Source: Rosellinia necatrix
Taxonomy: Eukaryota; Ascomycota; Sordariomycetes; Xylariales; Xylariaceae
Direction of reading: 5' to 3'
NCBI GenBank assembly: GCA_021209875.1
Contig: JAGYVD010000009.1
Location: 1,488,001 to 1,552,000 of the forward strand
Length of the DNA stretch: 64,000 bases
The notes under the pieces were generated by a model. The model was not told the origin of the DNA, did no database searches, and was given only the letters and a program-made list of their open reading frames with translations. Both the position numbers and the translations under genes were made by a program. This document shows positions 1 to 13,940 of this stretch, in pieces. Every line of letters begins with the position of its first letter. Within the stretch, counting starts at the first letter, position 1.

Positions 1-1875
<1,875 letters not shown>

Positions 1876-2406
1876 TCACGGGGCGGATGTCAGTTCTACG
1901 TAAGTGGGCGCAGGGGTGATGTGATCGCATAGAGGTAGATGGAACGACGGCACGAAGGAACGACTAAAGTATGCACACAACATCAGCCCAACATGAGATG
2001 GGCAACCAGCGCACAGCACACGGCGCAGCAGGCAAAACAGCCAAGAGGCAACCGGTCATGTAATGGCCGCACGAGGGAAACAAGGAGATTGGCCCGACAC
2101 AAGCTGGTAGCCCGAGGCCAATGCTATGGCAGCCCGAAACAAGATTGGGAATGGCACCCAAAGAAAACGGTCGGGACCTCAGCCAGTGGGCAGCCAGGCG
2201 GTAGACGGTCTTTGTGTGTGCGCCTCCTGTGGTAAAATGGTGGGGATTGGGGGGGGGAGGAGGAGGGGAGGGGAGGGGGGTGTGTCGTGCGGGGATCCAA
2301 GCACTGGAGCAGCGGCGGGGAGGGAGGGGCCTGGCGTGTATACTTCTGGGGTGTGGCGGATGGGTGGATGGGTAGATGGGATGGGTGGATGATGGATGGA
2401 GTGGGT

Positions 2407-2492
2407 GTATTGTAGTGTAGTGTAGTGTAGTGTAGTGTAGTAGTTTATTGTAGTGTAGTGTAGTGTAATGTAGTATAGTATGGTGTAGTGAG
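2407..2492. repeat. TGTAG pentanucleotide microsatellite
   Basis: Imperfect tandem TGTAG units run through this stretch, interrupted around 2440-2450. It lies in the SRPK upstream region, so length variation could alter that leader or promoter. Confidence 0.9.
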
Positions 2493-2544
2493 TGGTGAGT
2501 GTAGGTAGGTAGTATCTGTCGGGTGAGCGTCAGGTGTACAGTTA

Positions 2545-2638
2545 CTTGGTGCTTGGTTGGTGCTTGGTTGGTGCTTGGTGCGTGTTTGGTGCGTGTTTGG
2601 TGCTTCATGTTTGGCGTGTACTTGATGTGTGTTTGGTA
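2545..2638. repeat. TTGGTGC/TTGGTGCGTG degenerate tandem repeat
   Basis: About nine G/T-rich units sharing a TTGG core follow directly after the TGTAG array, spaced 7-12 nt apart and changing gradually in sequence. Confidence 0.8.
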
Positions 2639-3276
2639 TGTGCCTTTTTTGGAGGGGTATCGAGACGGGGATGGGGTACGTAGTTAATTGGCGAGAGGGA
2701 TCAAATCACCTTTTCATTGCCGCTGTGTCGGTAGTAGCCATGCTTATAACTGGCACCAGAGCATGGACAGCTGCACCGGTGCGATACTGACAAAACGGCT
2801 ATAGAGTGAAGCGGCCGGACAAAACAAAATAGAACAGAACGAACGGACTAGAACAAAAAAGGCCGTCGCCGTCGAGGAGTGTGGGAAAGAAGACAATGAG
2901 TTCGGGGGGATGTGGTGTGAGCATAAACACCTTGTTGTTCAAGTTGATCGTTGTATGTACGAAGTAGGTGTGGTAATTGCTATGCTACCTTGTCGCTTGG
3001 TAGGTAGGTGGTGGCGGGCGTGGGGATGGGCAACAGCGGTATGGAATGGCAGTGTGTGAGGTACCTTAGCAGAGGTAGGCAGTTACTAGGTCGTACCCTA
3101 GGCAGAACCCAGGGAGCTTTAGTGGCTTATGGGAAGCGAATCGGCCAAAGGTACTAGGTAGTAGGGATCTGGTAGCAATAACTACCTAAGAGCCGACAGT
3201 TATTCACCACCAGGTCCAGCTCACTTCCTAGGTACCTTTCCGGTAGGTAGCCATCATCTTAGGTACCGTAGATACC

Positions 3277-3303
3277 TAGGTAGGTAGGTAGGTAGGTAGG
3301 TAG
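3277..3303. repeat. TAGG tetranucleotide array
   Basis: Six to seven perfect TAGG units are embedded in a 350-bp region (3060-3420) where AGGT, ACCT and the palindrome AGGTACCT recur on both strands. The same motif appears in most other intergenic regions of the window. Confidence 0.9.
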
Positions 3304-4345
3304 CTCCGTAAGAACAAACCGGCTCAGCTACTAGGTACCTACCTAGTAGCCAGTGATGAATATCGCGATCTTAGGTGCCTACAGGTAGGTAAGGTACTAC
3401 CTCCAGCTGGTACCGTACATCGGTCCGCGTTGGAATGCAACGTGGAAGTCGGAGGAACTTCAGCCCTGGAAGGGAGAAAGTGCAAGCCTCGCCAGAGAAC
3501 AAGAGAGAGAGAGAGCCAGGCAGGCTGATGATGACTTGCGACACCATTCCGTCTCATTCTGGTCTTTCCTGGCTCCTTGTCCCGATTTGACCTGGGCTGC
3601 ATCCTCCACCGTGTTTGGGCCTTGTGTGGACATCTGCACCTGCATCTGCATCTCATGAATGGTGGTATCGGCCTCTCATGGCGAGAGCGGACGAGGGCGG
3701 CCTGAGAAAGCGCGCAGGGAGCTTGCCCGTCGTTGGACCAACACCGCTGGAAGCGCTATGGACCATGGTAGTGGCGCCGCAGGTAGGCCAGACAGTAACT
3801 CCAGCCAGGAGTGCGAGTACACTTGTCGGGTCTCTCTGATGCCATTCCCTCGTTCCCCGCCCGGTCAACTAGGAACCGGCCTGGTTTGGCTTGGTCTGGC
3901 TTGACCGTCTTGGCGGCCCTTCGAGGAACTCATCAGGGGTGGCCACTCGACCCCGCCAATCCAAGATTTCATGACAGTGCGGTCAAGTGCGCCGAGCGGC
4001 ACGCGATGGAGTTGCGTCAATGGCGAGCTGCTCCTCTCTCGCTACCGCCCAGCTGCCCGGAAAAGAGCGCAATCGCAATATCAAGTCATCACCAACAACG
4101 GTCTCTTATTGCTGCAGAAGCTGCTGAAGTTGCTGCATCGCGACCTTTGGCATCCGACTTCCTCTCCTTGCCCTGGCCCTGGCCCTGGCCGCACTGTCCG
4201 CAAGGAAGAACGATGGACCAAGGGGCAAGCGTCTGGAAAGCCTTGCTGGTTTACAGTTTATGGTGTGCATGATGGCGCGCTCGCGCGTGAACACGAGGTT
4301 GATAGCTGAGAGGCAAGGGTAAGAAGACAAAGGCATGAAACTAAC

Positions 4346-4735
4346 TTACACCGGACCGGGGCCTTCCATCGTGATGATGGGCTTGAGGCCATCCTTCTTC
4401 CTCTTTTTATTTATGGCGGCGCTCGCGGCAGCAGCAGCGGACGCTGAGCCGGTACTGTTCCCATTCGCACCGGCCATCAGGGGAACAGTAGTCGAAGACA
4501 TGGTCGGAGGTACCGCCGCAGCGTTGACGGCATCAACATCGGCTGTTGCTGCTGACTTGGATACCGTGACAGTTGGTGGTTTGGGCGCAGGGTCGGGGTT
4601 TGTTGCGTCCTTTGAGCCATTCATCTTTGCAACCTTGCGCCGGGCGGGTGAGATGGGAATTGTTGGGATTTTTGATTTTTGATTTTTTTTTTTTTTTAGC
4701 TCGTGGTACCTCGGTCGAAGCTTCACGGGAGACAC
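4346..4735 (-). CDS. possible small basic/alanine-rich protein
   Basis: I do not recognise this protein. The open frame reads either from 4735 or, more plausibly, from the internal ATG near 4624 that gives a product of about 93 residues. It is low in complexity: an Ala-rich stretch followed by a basic KKRKKDG motif and a short non-repetitive C-terminus (LKPIITMEGPGP). The frame either stops at 4346 or splices at the consensus donor GTAAGT overlapping the stop; a candidate acceptor lies 44 nt downstream. A (TC)n tract and a T-run precede it, as is common in fungal leaders. The non-repetitive tail suggests a coding exon, but no family can be named and it could be one exon of a longer gene. Confidence 0.4.
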   Translation of the reverse strand: MSPVKLRPRYHELKKKKNQKSKIPTIPISPARRKVAKMNGSKDATNPDPAPKPPTVTVSKSAATADVDAVNAAAVPPTMSSTTVPLMAGANGNSTGSASAAAAASAAINKKRKKDGLKPIITMEGPGPV

Positions 4736-4761
4736 GCAGGGATGGTGCCAGGCCTGTTCTC

Positions 4762-4767
<6 letters not shown>

Positions 4768-4803
<36 letters not shown>

Positions 4804-4810
4804 CTCTCTT
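4768..4810. repeat. TC dinucleotide microsatellite
   Basis: An almost perfect CT run of about 32 nt is followed by a shorter one. It lies upstream of the possible small protein on the minus strand, where it reads as a GA tract. Confidence 0.95.
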
Positions 4811-6244
4811 TTCCCAGGAAGGATGTGCGATTCAGGACTCGCGCGTGTAGCGTTACAACCCAGGGTACGGTTGGGGTTTGGGAGGAGGAGTAATATGAAT
4901 TGAATGGTTCTGTTGATTCGTAAAGGTGAGCGGGCTGAGTGATTATAGCAAATGGTAAGATGTACTACGGCGTTGAGCACTTTAACTGCGCCATCCAGAC
5001 AAATGACAAATGGAACTGGTTACCTCTTAGTATGGCGGCCAAGGCGGTGGCAAGTGGCCAGTCGTTAGCCGTCAGTCGTCGGTCTTTCAAACTTTGGTGC
5101 AAATGACGGAACGTGTTTGGGTAGGGTCTGCTGGTACGTGTATACTGTACAAGGACTGCAAACTATCTAATAGGTACTCTCTATAACAGTAATAGGATGC
5201 CGAAAAAGTGGATAATAGCGTTTGCAAAGGTGAATCTGGAGTCAGGGGTTTATTAGGCGTCGAGTCCTGGCTGCTCGCTTGGTCGATCATCTGGCGTCGC
5301 GGAACCAGATACAACTATTTACGACGAGGTTTGAGCACACGAGGGGGCGTCGAGGCATGTACGATTGCGAGAGTATGTTAACATATCCGGCACCTGTATT
5401 ATATGTACCCCGATCTAGACAGGCCGACGACTAGGGTGTGTGTTTACCACAGCCCTCCAACACACGGCCGAGGGTGCCTGCGCAACAATAACGGATAATG
5501 ACCTGGTGCAGTCGTGCCGAGTTGTCTCAGGGTAGGGAGCCTGTCCTCTGCAAGGATATTGTATGTATAGCAGTTGTGATGTATAGACAATACAGGTGGT
5601 GCGCATGCGAGACGGCGTCGCAATGCTTAAGACGATAGAGACGCAACAGAGGAGGCAATAGAGGTGGCCCAGCCTAACTACTTACCTAGCCTACCTAAGG
5701 TAGGCATGTAGGTAACCCTGAGTGCTAGGTAGGTCTGCCAAAGGGACAATGCAACCGTAACATCACGCAACCAGATAGTCATCGAAACCACTTCTAGAGC
5801 CGGTTGATAATAACAATGCTACCCTCGGCCTGCCTTCCTTCCCTCTGCAGCTGCCCTCTGCGGCTGGAATCGGGGTGGTTCAGGTCGTGGCATGATCACT
5901 AGACTTAGGCTACCTAACTTAGATATATAATCGTACCTGTCTGCCGGCGTGGGGTTTGGAGGGGACCGAGTTTTTGGCGGAGGGAGGGGCAAAAAAAGAG
6001 GGATAGACATGAATTCAGGTGGGACTAGTCGACGACCTAGGTAGGTAGGTAGTGTAGACAAGAGCTTCTGACGATAAGCCCCACGGTGAGCGTCACAGTG
6101 AACGATCCCTCACATTACACGGACGCGCTCGTGGACCAACGGAAGCCAGTGATAGGTCACACAACACCTTCAAGTGTCTTTTCCTGATAGGGCCTAGTGT
6201 AGTTTAACTACCTAGGTGGCTGGGTAAGAAGTAGGTACTTTGAG

Positions 6245-6271
6245 AGGCACACTTATGGTAGAAGTGTGCCT
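6245..6271. repeat. perfect inverted repeat, 10-bp stem
   Basis: AGGCACACTT and its exact complement are separated by 7 nt, so a stable stem-loop is possible on either strand. It sits in gene-free DNA. Confidence 0.85.
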
Positions 6272-7089
6272 TTACCTATGATCAGCCTTATAGGGCGAGT
6301 TCCTTGCTATGAATTACTTGCTTTAGGTGGGGTTATCGGCCGAACATAGGTACCTGCTCAACACCTGCCTAGGGTTCTTAGGTACCAAAGCTAATACCTA
6401 GTCTAGGCACAATGTACACTATTCTGGATGGTGATACATGGGCATATTACTTGTCTCTCATTGGCACGATCTGACGGTTATCGAAACTAAGCGCGCATAC
6501 ACTTAGTAACCTAGGGTCCATGAAAGGGGATTATAATACCACCACATTCATTTGTTATATCCAACGTTGGCTTGTAATATCGAAATTTTCTGTCTACACT
6601 ATATGAGTATATAAATAGGCGGTATGCAGAACAAAACTTAATAAATGTCAGTAATTGGTCGTAGCCAAGATCCAAACCCCAATGACTCGATGAGCATAAC
6701 CAGAGAAGATAGGAGGGGGGGGCATTAGTGTATTGCAACCCAACTCTGGTGTAAATTCAGGGGGCGATGCCTCAAGAGTTTGACATTTGGTACCGCCTCC
6801 CAAGAAACGCCGTGAGACGATACTGCCACAATTTGAAGCATCATGAACCCGGTCAGGAGTTGATCGATTAAACGCCAACGATATTCCTTCCGAATGTCTA
6901 TAATCTCGGTTATATGCCGCCTGGCAGATTATTAGCCCAGCCTGCCAATCATAATGGCTACGAACGTTCACCAAATCATATGAATACCACACACTCAAGT
7001 ACTTTGAAGTGGCGAGGTTGGCATTGTCAGCCTGGATTCTCCTTTCAAAAGGTCCAGCCATGATGCACCGTTTACTATCTAATCTAACC

Positions 7090-7156
7090 AACTAACTATC
7101 TACCCACCTTACCTACCTACCTTACCTAACTACCTTACCTACCTACCTAGGTAGTC
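7090..7156. repeat. ACCT array ending in a CCTAGG palindrome
   Basis: Runs of CTAC/ACCT switch to TAGG at the palindrome ACCTAGGT near 7148, so the two halves are inverted copies of the same unit. Confidence 0.85.
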
Positions 7157-8530
7157 AGTCCCCTCTATCCTGATTCGGCAAACCGAGATGGGATATCTAT
7201 ATCTATTGTACAGTACTAGTAGATGAGGTAGTTATTTATCGATGCATTCTGGTCTAACTAGATTTATTTTGTTTATTTTTATCTATTTATAGATTCGCCA
7301 GTTCTTTCATTGCTACCATCACATTGCCTACGCCACATTCCAGGGACCCTTCTTCTGGAATACCGCGCTGGTGACGTCGATGCACACAACGAGTGCCAAG
7401 ATGTAACCAGTTTACCCCATGTGAGCTCGCCAACGCGCCCCATCAACGGGCACTGCCTTGTGGAACAAACAATAGGTAGTTATGTAGTCTAGATAGCAAT
7501 TCACCGAGCCGGGCACTCTCCATACCCATAGCCGGGCCATCATACCGTCGTTTTTAGCTGGTCCGGATGGAGGCGCCAACCTCGATATACGTGCCCCTGA
7601 TCATCCCACCGGTTCCAATAATCTGGACTATCCTCGGGCCTGTTGGGCTCGTCCATCCACAACACAAGAACACGTTCAGTCGATGCGATGCCTAGCGAGT
7701 GATTCCGGTGACGACACTTTGCAGCCACGGGATTCCCACCACGCGCGCAGGCGTGATGGGGGTAGGATAAGGATGCATTAGCCAGGCGGAAAGACCGTGG
7801 CGACTCTCCCGGTGACCGGACAACCACCCCGCTCTCTGCCCGCTCTATCGCGAGAAAACAACAGCATGCAGATTGCGATTGCATCATTATCTCCACACTG
7901 CACTGCCCTTTTCCAGGGAGGAGACGATCCTGCGCCCCTCCCGACCCGTTCGGCTCCCAACAGCCGAAAGAGCCTGTCTTCTCTCCTTCTGCTTGGGTAA
8001 TATACCCCGAGCCCCCCGCCCCGTCGCAGAGACTCGCCCAAACAGTCCGAGTTCGGGTTAGGAAGTCAGGCACGGGTCAGGTAGGCTGGGGGGAGGGAGG
8101 GGGGGGGCTGGGTATGTTAGATTACCAATTAAGTTGCAGGCGTCTGAGCACTTGGGAAATGTCCCGTGCATGAACAGGCGTAGATAATGTCCTCCCAAAG
8201 ACAAATAGAAAAAGCGCGGTTATCTAGAGGCTTGTGTGTCAAATGGACACATTGGCTCTCTGTACCGCTCCGATGAGAGGCGCGAAGGAAGAGAGGTGAT
8301 GATGAAGTGCGTGTCTCAAATGCCTGAGGTACATTGCGGCAGTGCCTCTTATGTTGAGGAGTAATCCAGCAATGGGCGGTGGTGTGTGTAATCAAGGGCT
8401 GGTAATCAAATTACCAGATGACAGGCAGTTATCTAAAGAAGAATCACCATGGCTTACACCGGGGAAGGTCGTGGGGTCAGCAACACCAAAAAAGCGCGGA
8501 TTAAAATTATAATCATCTAGTTGATACATT

Positions 8531-10150
8531 TCAAAGCTCGCCTGGACTGCCCGCCGCAACCCCAGCCGGCGTCTTAATCAGGAGGAATTCTTCCTGCCTT
8601 CCATACACCCATTCCCACGACTCGGACTCCGCGTCCCAATACACGTCCTCCTCCTGCGCGAAATTCAGCGTCCGGTTCCTTTCGGGGACAAAGTGCTCCG
8701 CGTAGAGCTCGATGCTGTAGTACGTATCCTTCAATAGCGGCATGTCGCCGAGTACCGGGACGCCATCTTGGAGGTTCGTCATGCCTAGATAGACCATGTG
8801 AGACCAGCTTGATCCGACACGGTCGTACTAGATAGGGAAAAAAAAAAGGGGGGGGGAAACAAATCGAACGTACCTATCACGGTCCCGGCGGAGTGGCCCC
8901 ATTCACCCGTAGGGTGGCAGTAGATCTTGCCCTCGATGCCCTCGGCGTGCATCTGGCTCAGGGAGGCCTTGAGGATCTCGTTCCCCGTCATGCCGATCTT
9001 CATGTTCTCTCGGACGATGTCCTGGAGCCGGTTGGCCTTCTTGAGGCCCTCGATCATCCCCTTGGGAACGTCAGCCGCCGTCTCCCCGGGATACAGCACA
9101 TAGCCCAAATGCTGGGTGTCCGTGTTGAGCCCCAGCGCTGTCACGCCGAAGTCGGTATGGATGACATCGCCGTATTCGATGGGGCGGTCTGCCGCGGCGC
9201 GTAGCCCGCCCTTGGGCGCGGTCGGCGCCTTGGCCGGGAAGCCGTCTGCCGTTGTGATGTAGACGCCGGGCTGGAACCATGTGGTGTAATTGAGCGCCTG
9301 GACCTTCTCGCGCATCCACCACTCGATATCCTTCGCGGCCTTAGTTCAGTGTACAGGGCACGGAGGAGGTGCGATGAGCAGCTTACCAGCGGGGTTGTCT
9401 TCCCGGGCACAATGACCTTCGCACTAAAGGCCTCTTCGATGATGGCCCACGCCGTCTCTTGCATGCGGCGGTACCAGGGCAGCCTCCCGGGGACCATGGT
9501 GGCGACGACCTCGACGGGAAGCATGGGCTCCAGGACGAAGCGGTCGGCCCACTCCTCGCCGAGCGCGGCCGAGATGGTGTCGAGTTCGCCGGCGTGGAGG
9601 CCCGAGGCGAAGGCGATCTCCGGGTGCGTGTTGAGCGCGATGGAGGCCGGCCGCTGCGCCGCGAAGATGGCGCGCAGGTCCTCCCAGACGGCCGCCGTGT
9701 TGTCGATCCACGAGTACGCCTCCCGCGCGCCGTCCCTGGGCGCCGCGAGGAACAGGTGCGTCGTCCGCCGCCGCGCCGAGAACTGCGTCGCCTCCTTCAG
9801 CGCCCAGAACACCGTGTCTTCCGCGTACTCGCGTTGGCTCATCTAGTGGCGGCGGTCAGTGTGCGGGCACGGTTTTTTCACGACCATCGCCAACCGCTCG
9901 GGGAGGGAAGGGGGGAGGGGAGAGGCACACTGACCAGCCAGGCGTCGACGCCGTACTTTCGGAGTAGCCCCGGGATCAGCGCCTTGCGGTCCTCCGTCCA
10001 CGCGTTGACGATGTCGGCCTGCTCTTGGAGCGACGGCAGGGTCTGGAACTGAGGTGCTTTCCGCTCCGCCATCGTCTCGCCTACGCAGCACGCGGCCACG
10101 AGCGCGGCCGCGATGCCTGACACTTCCAAAGTCCGCATCCTGCTTAGCAA
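8531..10150 (-). CDS. secreted M24-family metallopeptidase (Xaa-Pro peptidase-like)
   Basis: This is a peptidase of family M24, which includes prolidases, aminopeptidase P and creatinase. Exons at 10150-9935, 9842-9387, 9339-8874 and 8784-8531 give 463 residues with frame kept throughout. An N-terminal hydrophobic segment (about residues 10-25) looks like a signal peptide or anchor, so the enzyme is probably extracellular or in the secretory pathway. All five expected metal ligands are visible: Asp near 287 (HTDFG), Asp near 298 (NTDTQH), His near 373 (GHSAG), Glu near 405 (SIELY) and Glu near 424 (QEEDV). The creatinase-like N-terminal domain contains the family-typical [12 protein letters not shown]. 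An alternative start at 10138 would remove four residues. Substrate is unknown. The gene is GC-rich, and the next gene upstream on the same strand is an MFS transporter 1.3 kb away. Confidence 0.9.
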
Positions 10151-11454
10151 TATTCCGTCGTTTGTTCGCTTGTATTAATTCTGGTATGTATCTTAGCCGT
10201 TGAAATGCGAGTTTGGAGGCGGCAAAGGGGCGGAGCCACTCCTTCGTCCCAAATACCCCAATATCGCGTCCAGGGTTCGGCCACCTGCCGGTTTAGGAAA
10301 TCAACTAGTGACAATATCGATTTTCATCATGTTAATACGAGGTGGCAATAATAAATACCCTATCTACGGCAGACAGCCTTGTGCTCCGGCTGCGGGACTA
10401 TTCTCATTATAGCCATATGAGGCGCTCCGACACTCGCCCGACAAGCAATAATAGCAAGGCCAATAGTGATCCAACAGGCTTCAGATTTTCAACCCGCCCT
10501 CAGATGTACCATAAATTCCCTTTTCACTGGAGCGTAGTCACACTTGACTAGGTAGTAAGACTTACCCTGGGCACCGGATAGGCACTAGAGAGACCTACGA
10601 GCATAGAGCGTGTTACATGGGTGATGATGGGAACAGCAATTAGAATATTGAAAGTGTCTTGTATTTTCCCTTTCATCTGACTATGTTTTTGGGGCCCTTC
10701 TGAAGCATAGCATAGCATTACTCAGGGATTGATATTCACAAGCTTTTTAAGGGAAGGGAGAGAGGAAGGGGTTTTAGAGGAGGAGACTTGGGGTAATATA
10801 ATTTATAGCGACAAACCACATAGAGGTGAGCTCTTTCCTAGCTAGCAATCAAATCTAGCAATCTAACGAGTTTGTAAACGAAGGATCAAAGCACTCATAT
10901 TTCGATTAGAGCGATTATCAATAGTAATTGAGGATTTCGTGAGCCGTCCCGGGGCTTCATCCCCCTCGAGAGTATGAAGTCTCCGGCGGTAGGCAAACCG
11001 CTAAAATATAAGGCGATGAGGGTCCGTAGTCTGTAGCTAGGTTGATTCAATGACAAGATATCTCGGTGGGTTGGGCAGGTAAGGAACTCTATTGTCTTCC
11101 AACCCCTTATCTGGATCTCTTACTACTTACCTGAGGAATGAACCCTGATAATGGATAGACTCTCTATAGTATTTATTAGCTCATACAAAGATCATCGTGC
11201 CTTTCGAGGATTTGTGATGAGAGTCGAGACCTTAAAGATGTAATTAGCTATGTATGACCTCTCTCTCAACAGGTTCTGCTTAGTGCTTTCCCGCCTGTGC
11301 GACCATTGTGCTTAGAAAATCGTCACGCGTGGGGAAACAAGTCGCACTCTTATTCATAAGATACTTAGTCTGAGCAGATATGAGTTAAGTGTTTTCAAAC
11401 GTTTGTTATATTTTGTCTCGTCTATATGCATAAAATACAAGCCTTACTTAAGAG
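10151..11454. other. intergenic region between M24 peptidase and MFS gene
   Basis: This 1.3 kb stretch must contain the M24 promoter and the 3' end of the MFS transcript. I see no coding, RNA or repeat feature that I can support. Confidence 0.7.
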
Positions 11455-13422
11455 CTAGCTTATGAGCTTCTCGTCCTCTTCCCCTTCAAGGATGATCTCG
11501 TGACCACTGCCTTCATAGATGAAGAAGGATGATGCGCAACCCAAGGCAGCCACGCCAGCGACAGCCCACCAACTCGCGCCGACGACGCCGGCCTCCAGAC
11601 CTGCGCCATACCACCAGCCGCCTACGACGGGGCCGACCGTACGGAACCCAGCCGAGACACTCTGCCCCAGACCGTGCACCAGCCCGAGAACGCTAGGATG
11701 TGGGCTGCAGTTGTTCAGCAGGATGATGCTCGCCGGGAGCGTGACGGTGCGGGCCATGACCTGGAAGACCTGGACGACCGTCATGAACATCCAGACGATG
11801 ATGCCGGAGGCAGGCGCCGGCGCCTCGGTGGCCGAGGGCAGGACGGCGAGGTACGGCGTGAGGAAATAGGCGACGGGGAAAAGGGCCATGAAATAGCGGA
11901 ATCCGCGCAGCGTCCCCAGACGCGCGTGTATCGAGGGATAGGCGAATATCTGGAGAACCATGCCGATGACGCCAAGGACTGATGTGGCGAGCCCTACGGT
12001 GGCTGCCGGCATTCCCAGACCGCCCGTGAAGATCCACGGCAGCGACTGCACTGCCGTCTCCTCGGGCGTGGATCGCGGGCTCGAGAGAAAGAGCGTCCAT
12101 AAGTTCGTGAAAGCGCCGAGCTGGAAGTCGAACAGAGCCTCTGTCACTAGGGTAAAAATCACATTTCGGGTCCAGACACGGCTGAATGGAAGCGACCTCC
12201 CTGTTCGCTTCGGCGCTGCTGCGGCTACGATGGGCTCCTTTTCCAAGTTGCCGTTCATCGATGGCGAGCCAGGCGCATTGAAACTCTCTAGTTTATAGTA
12301 TCCATCATTGATGGGTTCTCGTAGGATCTTTGCCCTTAGTCGCCGTGCGAGGTGTAAGCCGGGATCGAATTTGTTGCGCCTCTTGCTCGATGTCTGGCTA
12401 CTGTTAGCGATTCGTAGCACATAGGGTCTCCTCAAATCTGTACCTCTTCGAGCCCCAAAACCACGATCAAACCCGTAATGGTCAGGGTTACGGTATTAAT
12501 CAAACTAGGGAGGGCATAGGGGTATTTGAAGACCCAGTCAAACCCCCAGATGGCTCCCTCGCCGAAAAGTCCAGGGAATGTCAAAACGGGATCAGCCAAT
12601 AAACCGCCCATTACTAGAGTTTGATTAGAAACATATTCGTTTCGGAAAATATGCGCAATAATACTCACGGGGACCTAGTGTGCTGGCTACACTGAAGCTA
12701 ATTGGTAAAATCAAGAACGCCCTGGATTGATACTTCCTCTCGACGGTGATCTCCGCGATCATAGTTCGGCTGGATGACAAGAAAGTTAACTACCTTGGTT
12801 CCCCTTAAAAGCAATAAACAGAGATGTTACCGTTAGACAGTACTCACATTATTCCGACCGTGCCATTGATAGCGCCACCCGCAGCCCGCCAGAAGGCAGC
12901 GGTCCAGAAGCTGGTTGCAAAACCATATCCGATGCAAGATATCGCCGTGCCAAAAAGCCCAATGATGAGTACATTCTTTCGACCACACCAACTTGAATCC
13001 GCCGCCTTTCCCCAAAGGAACGCCGTCAAAACCTGCGCGCCGGTGAATGCGCCCTGCAGAAGCCCTGCCTGGCTTGAGATCTGCGCATCGGACAGAGTGT
13101 CATCGAAACTCTTGAGCTGGTAAAAGACATATGCCTGCAATGATGCAACTTGTAGAAAATCGACAAGTCGGGATAAAAATAAGATCGTCAACTGGTCCTT
13201 CCGAGGCAGCGACGCCCACGTTACTGCACCGTCATCCTTCCCCCGAGGCGATGCAGGAGGCGTCTGACCCTCGGCATCTTGCTGTACTACACCCATGGGC
13301 TCGAAGTCCTCCGGTGAAGGTAGTGTTTGCTCATTGTCATATAGCTGGATCGATGTCGTCCTCGCGTGTCCTTTTATTGTGGCGGTGGTTGTTCTCTCCA
13401 TCCCGATCAAGGAGACACGCAA
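11455..13422 (-). CDS. MFS transporter, DHA1/ZIFL-like
   Basis: This is a major facilitator superfamily transporter, likely a proton-coupled exporter at the plasma or vacuolar membrane. Exons at 13422-12848, 12769-12669, 12613-12444 and 12393-11455 give 594 residues. The N-terminal tail is hydrophilic; membrane segments begin near DQLTILFLSRLVDF. Motif A between TM2 and TM3 reads GKAADSSWCGRK, and the segment after it (GLFGTAISCIGYGFA) fits TM3. The GPLMGGLLADP turn created by the exon 2/3 junction is the typical TM5 motif. A long basic cytoplasmic loop splits the two halves, and the C-terminus is acidic. Overall it resembles the fungal YCR023C/ZIFL-like branch, whose members carry diverse substrates; the cargo here cannot be told. 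A second ATG at 13401 is an alternative start. Confidence 0.9.
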
Positions 13423-13912
13423 CTCAAGAGCAACAGAGTGGCGATTGGGACTCGGATGTGGATATATGAAACATGGAAGGTATAATTGTATTATAGAGGC
13501 TCAGACAGCCTACGAATTTGACTAGGGTTGTACCAGGCCGATGGGGAAGAGCGCGACGTATCGGGCCTTATAGCAAAAATAGGAATTACGAAAACCGTTA
13601 CGAATCAATGGGGCAACCTATGTGCTCCATGGAGTATGTATGTAAAAATATAACTGAAACTAAATGACTGAACGGATCTCGAACCGAAGTGGTGTAATTC
13701 AACGACAGACCCTCGGAGTTCGATCTTCGTTCGCAATTCCACAACCCGCAGATGCGCTCGTTCCAGCCGGGAATAGTTGTGGATTTATCAGCGTGGAGGT
13801 TTAATCTCAAATATGTAAGGGCCTTCACCTGATAAACCTAGGTGCTTGTCGCCAAGAAGTCTGTCTGATTTGTGCATGCTTTATGTACTGGAGTTACAGG
13901 TATCTGTCGTGA

Positions 13913-13940
13913 AGAATGACAAGTAGAGAGGTGTCATTCT
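13913..13940. repeat. inverted repeat, 9-bp stem
   Basis: AGAATGACA and its exact complement are separated by 10 nt. No gene is adjacent. Confidence 0.8.

Larger units (their letters stand above)
4811..8530. other. intergenic region without a supported gene
   Basis: This 3.7 kb stretch contains scattered ACCT/AGGT repeats (5680-5730, 6036-6055, 7090-7156) and a perfect hairpin at 6245-6271. Open frames of 147 and 177 codons on the minus strand (6648-7091, 7540-8073) show no family resemblance and have no supporting splice or composition signal, so I leave them out. Confidence 0.6.

Noticed and set aside
1964..2608. 214-codon minus-strand open frame
   Set aside because: It is largely translation of the TGTAG and TTGGTGC repeats and lies in the SRPK upstream region.
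6648..7091. 147-codon minus-strand frame
   Set aside because: No recognisable domain or regular cysteine pattern and it lies in repeat-rich intergenic DNA.
7540..8073. 177-codon minus-strand frame
   Set aside because: No family resemblance, no supporting context, low-complexity start; may be chance.
13680..13745. tRNA-like sequence with GTTCGA on both strands
   Set aside because: The T-arm-like motif is present but no matching T stem, acceptor stem or D arm can be formed.
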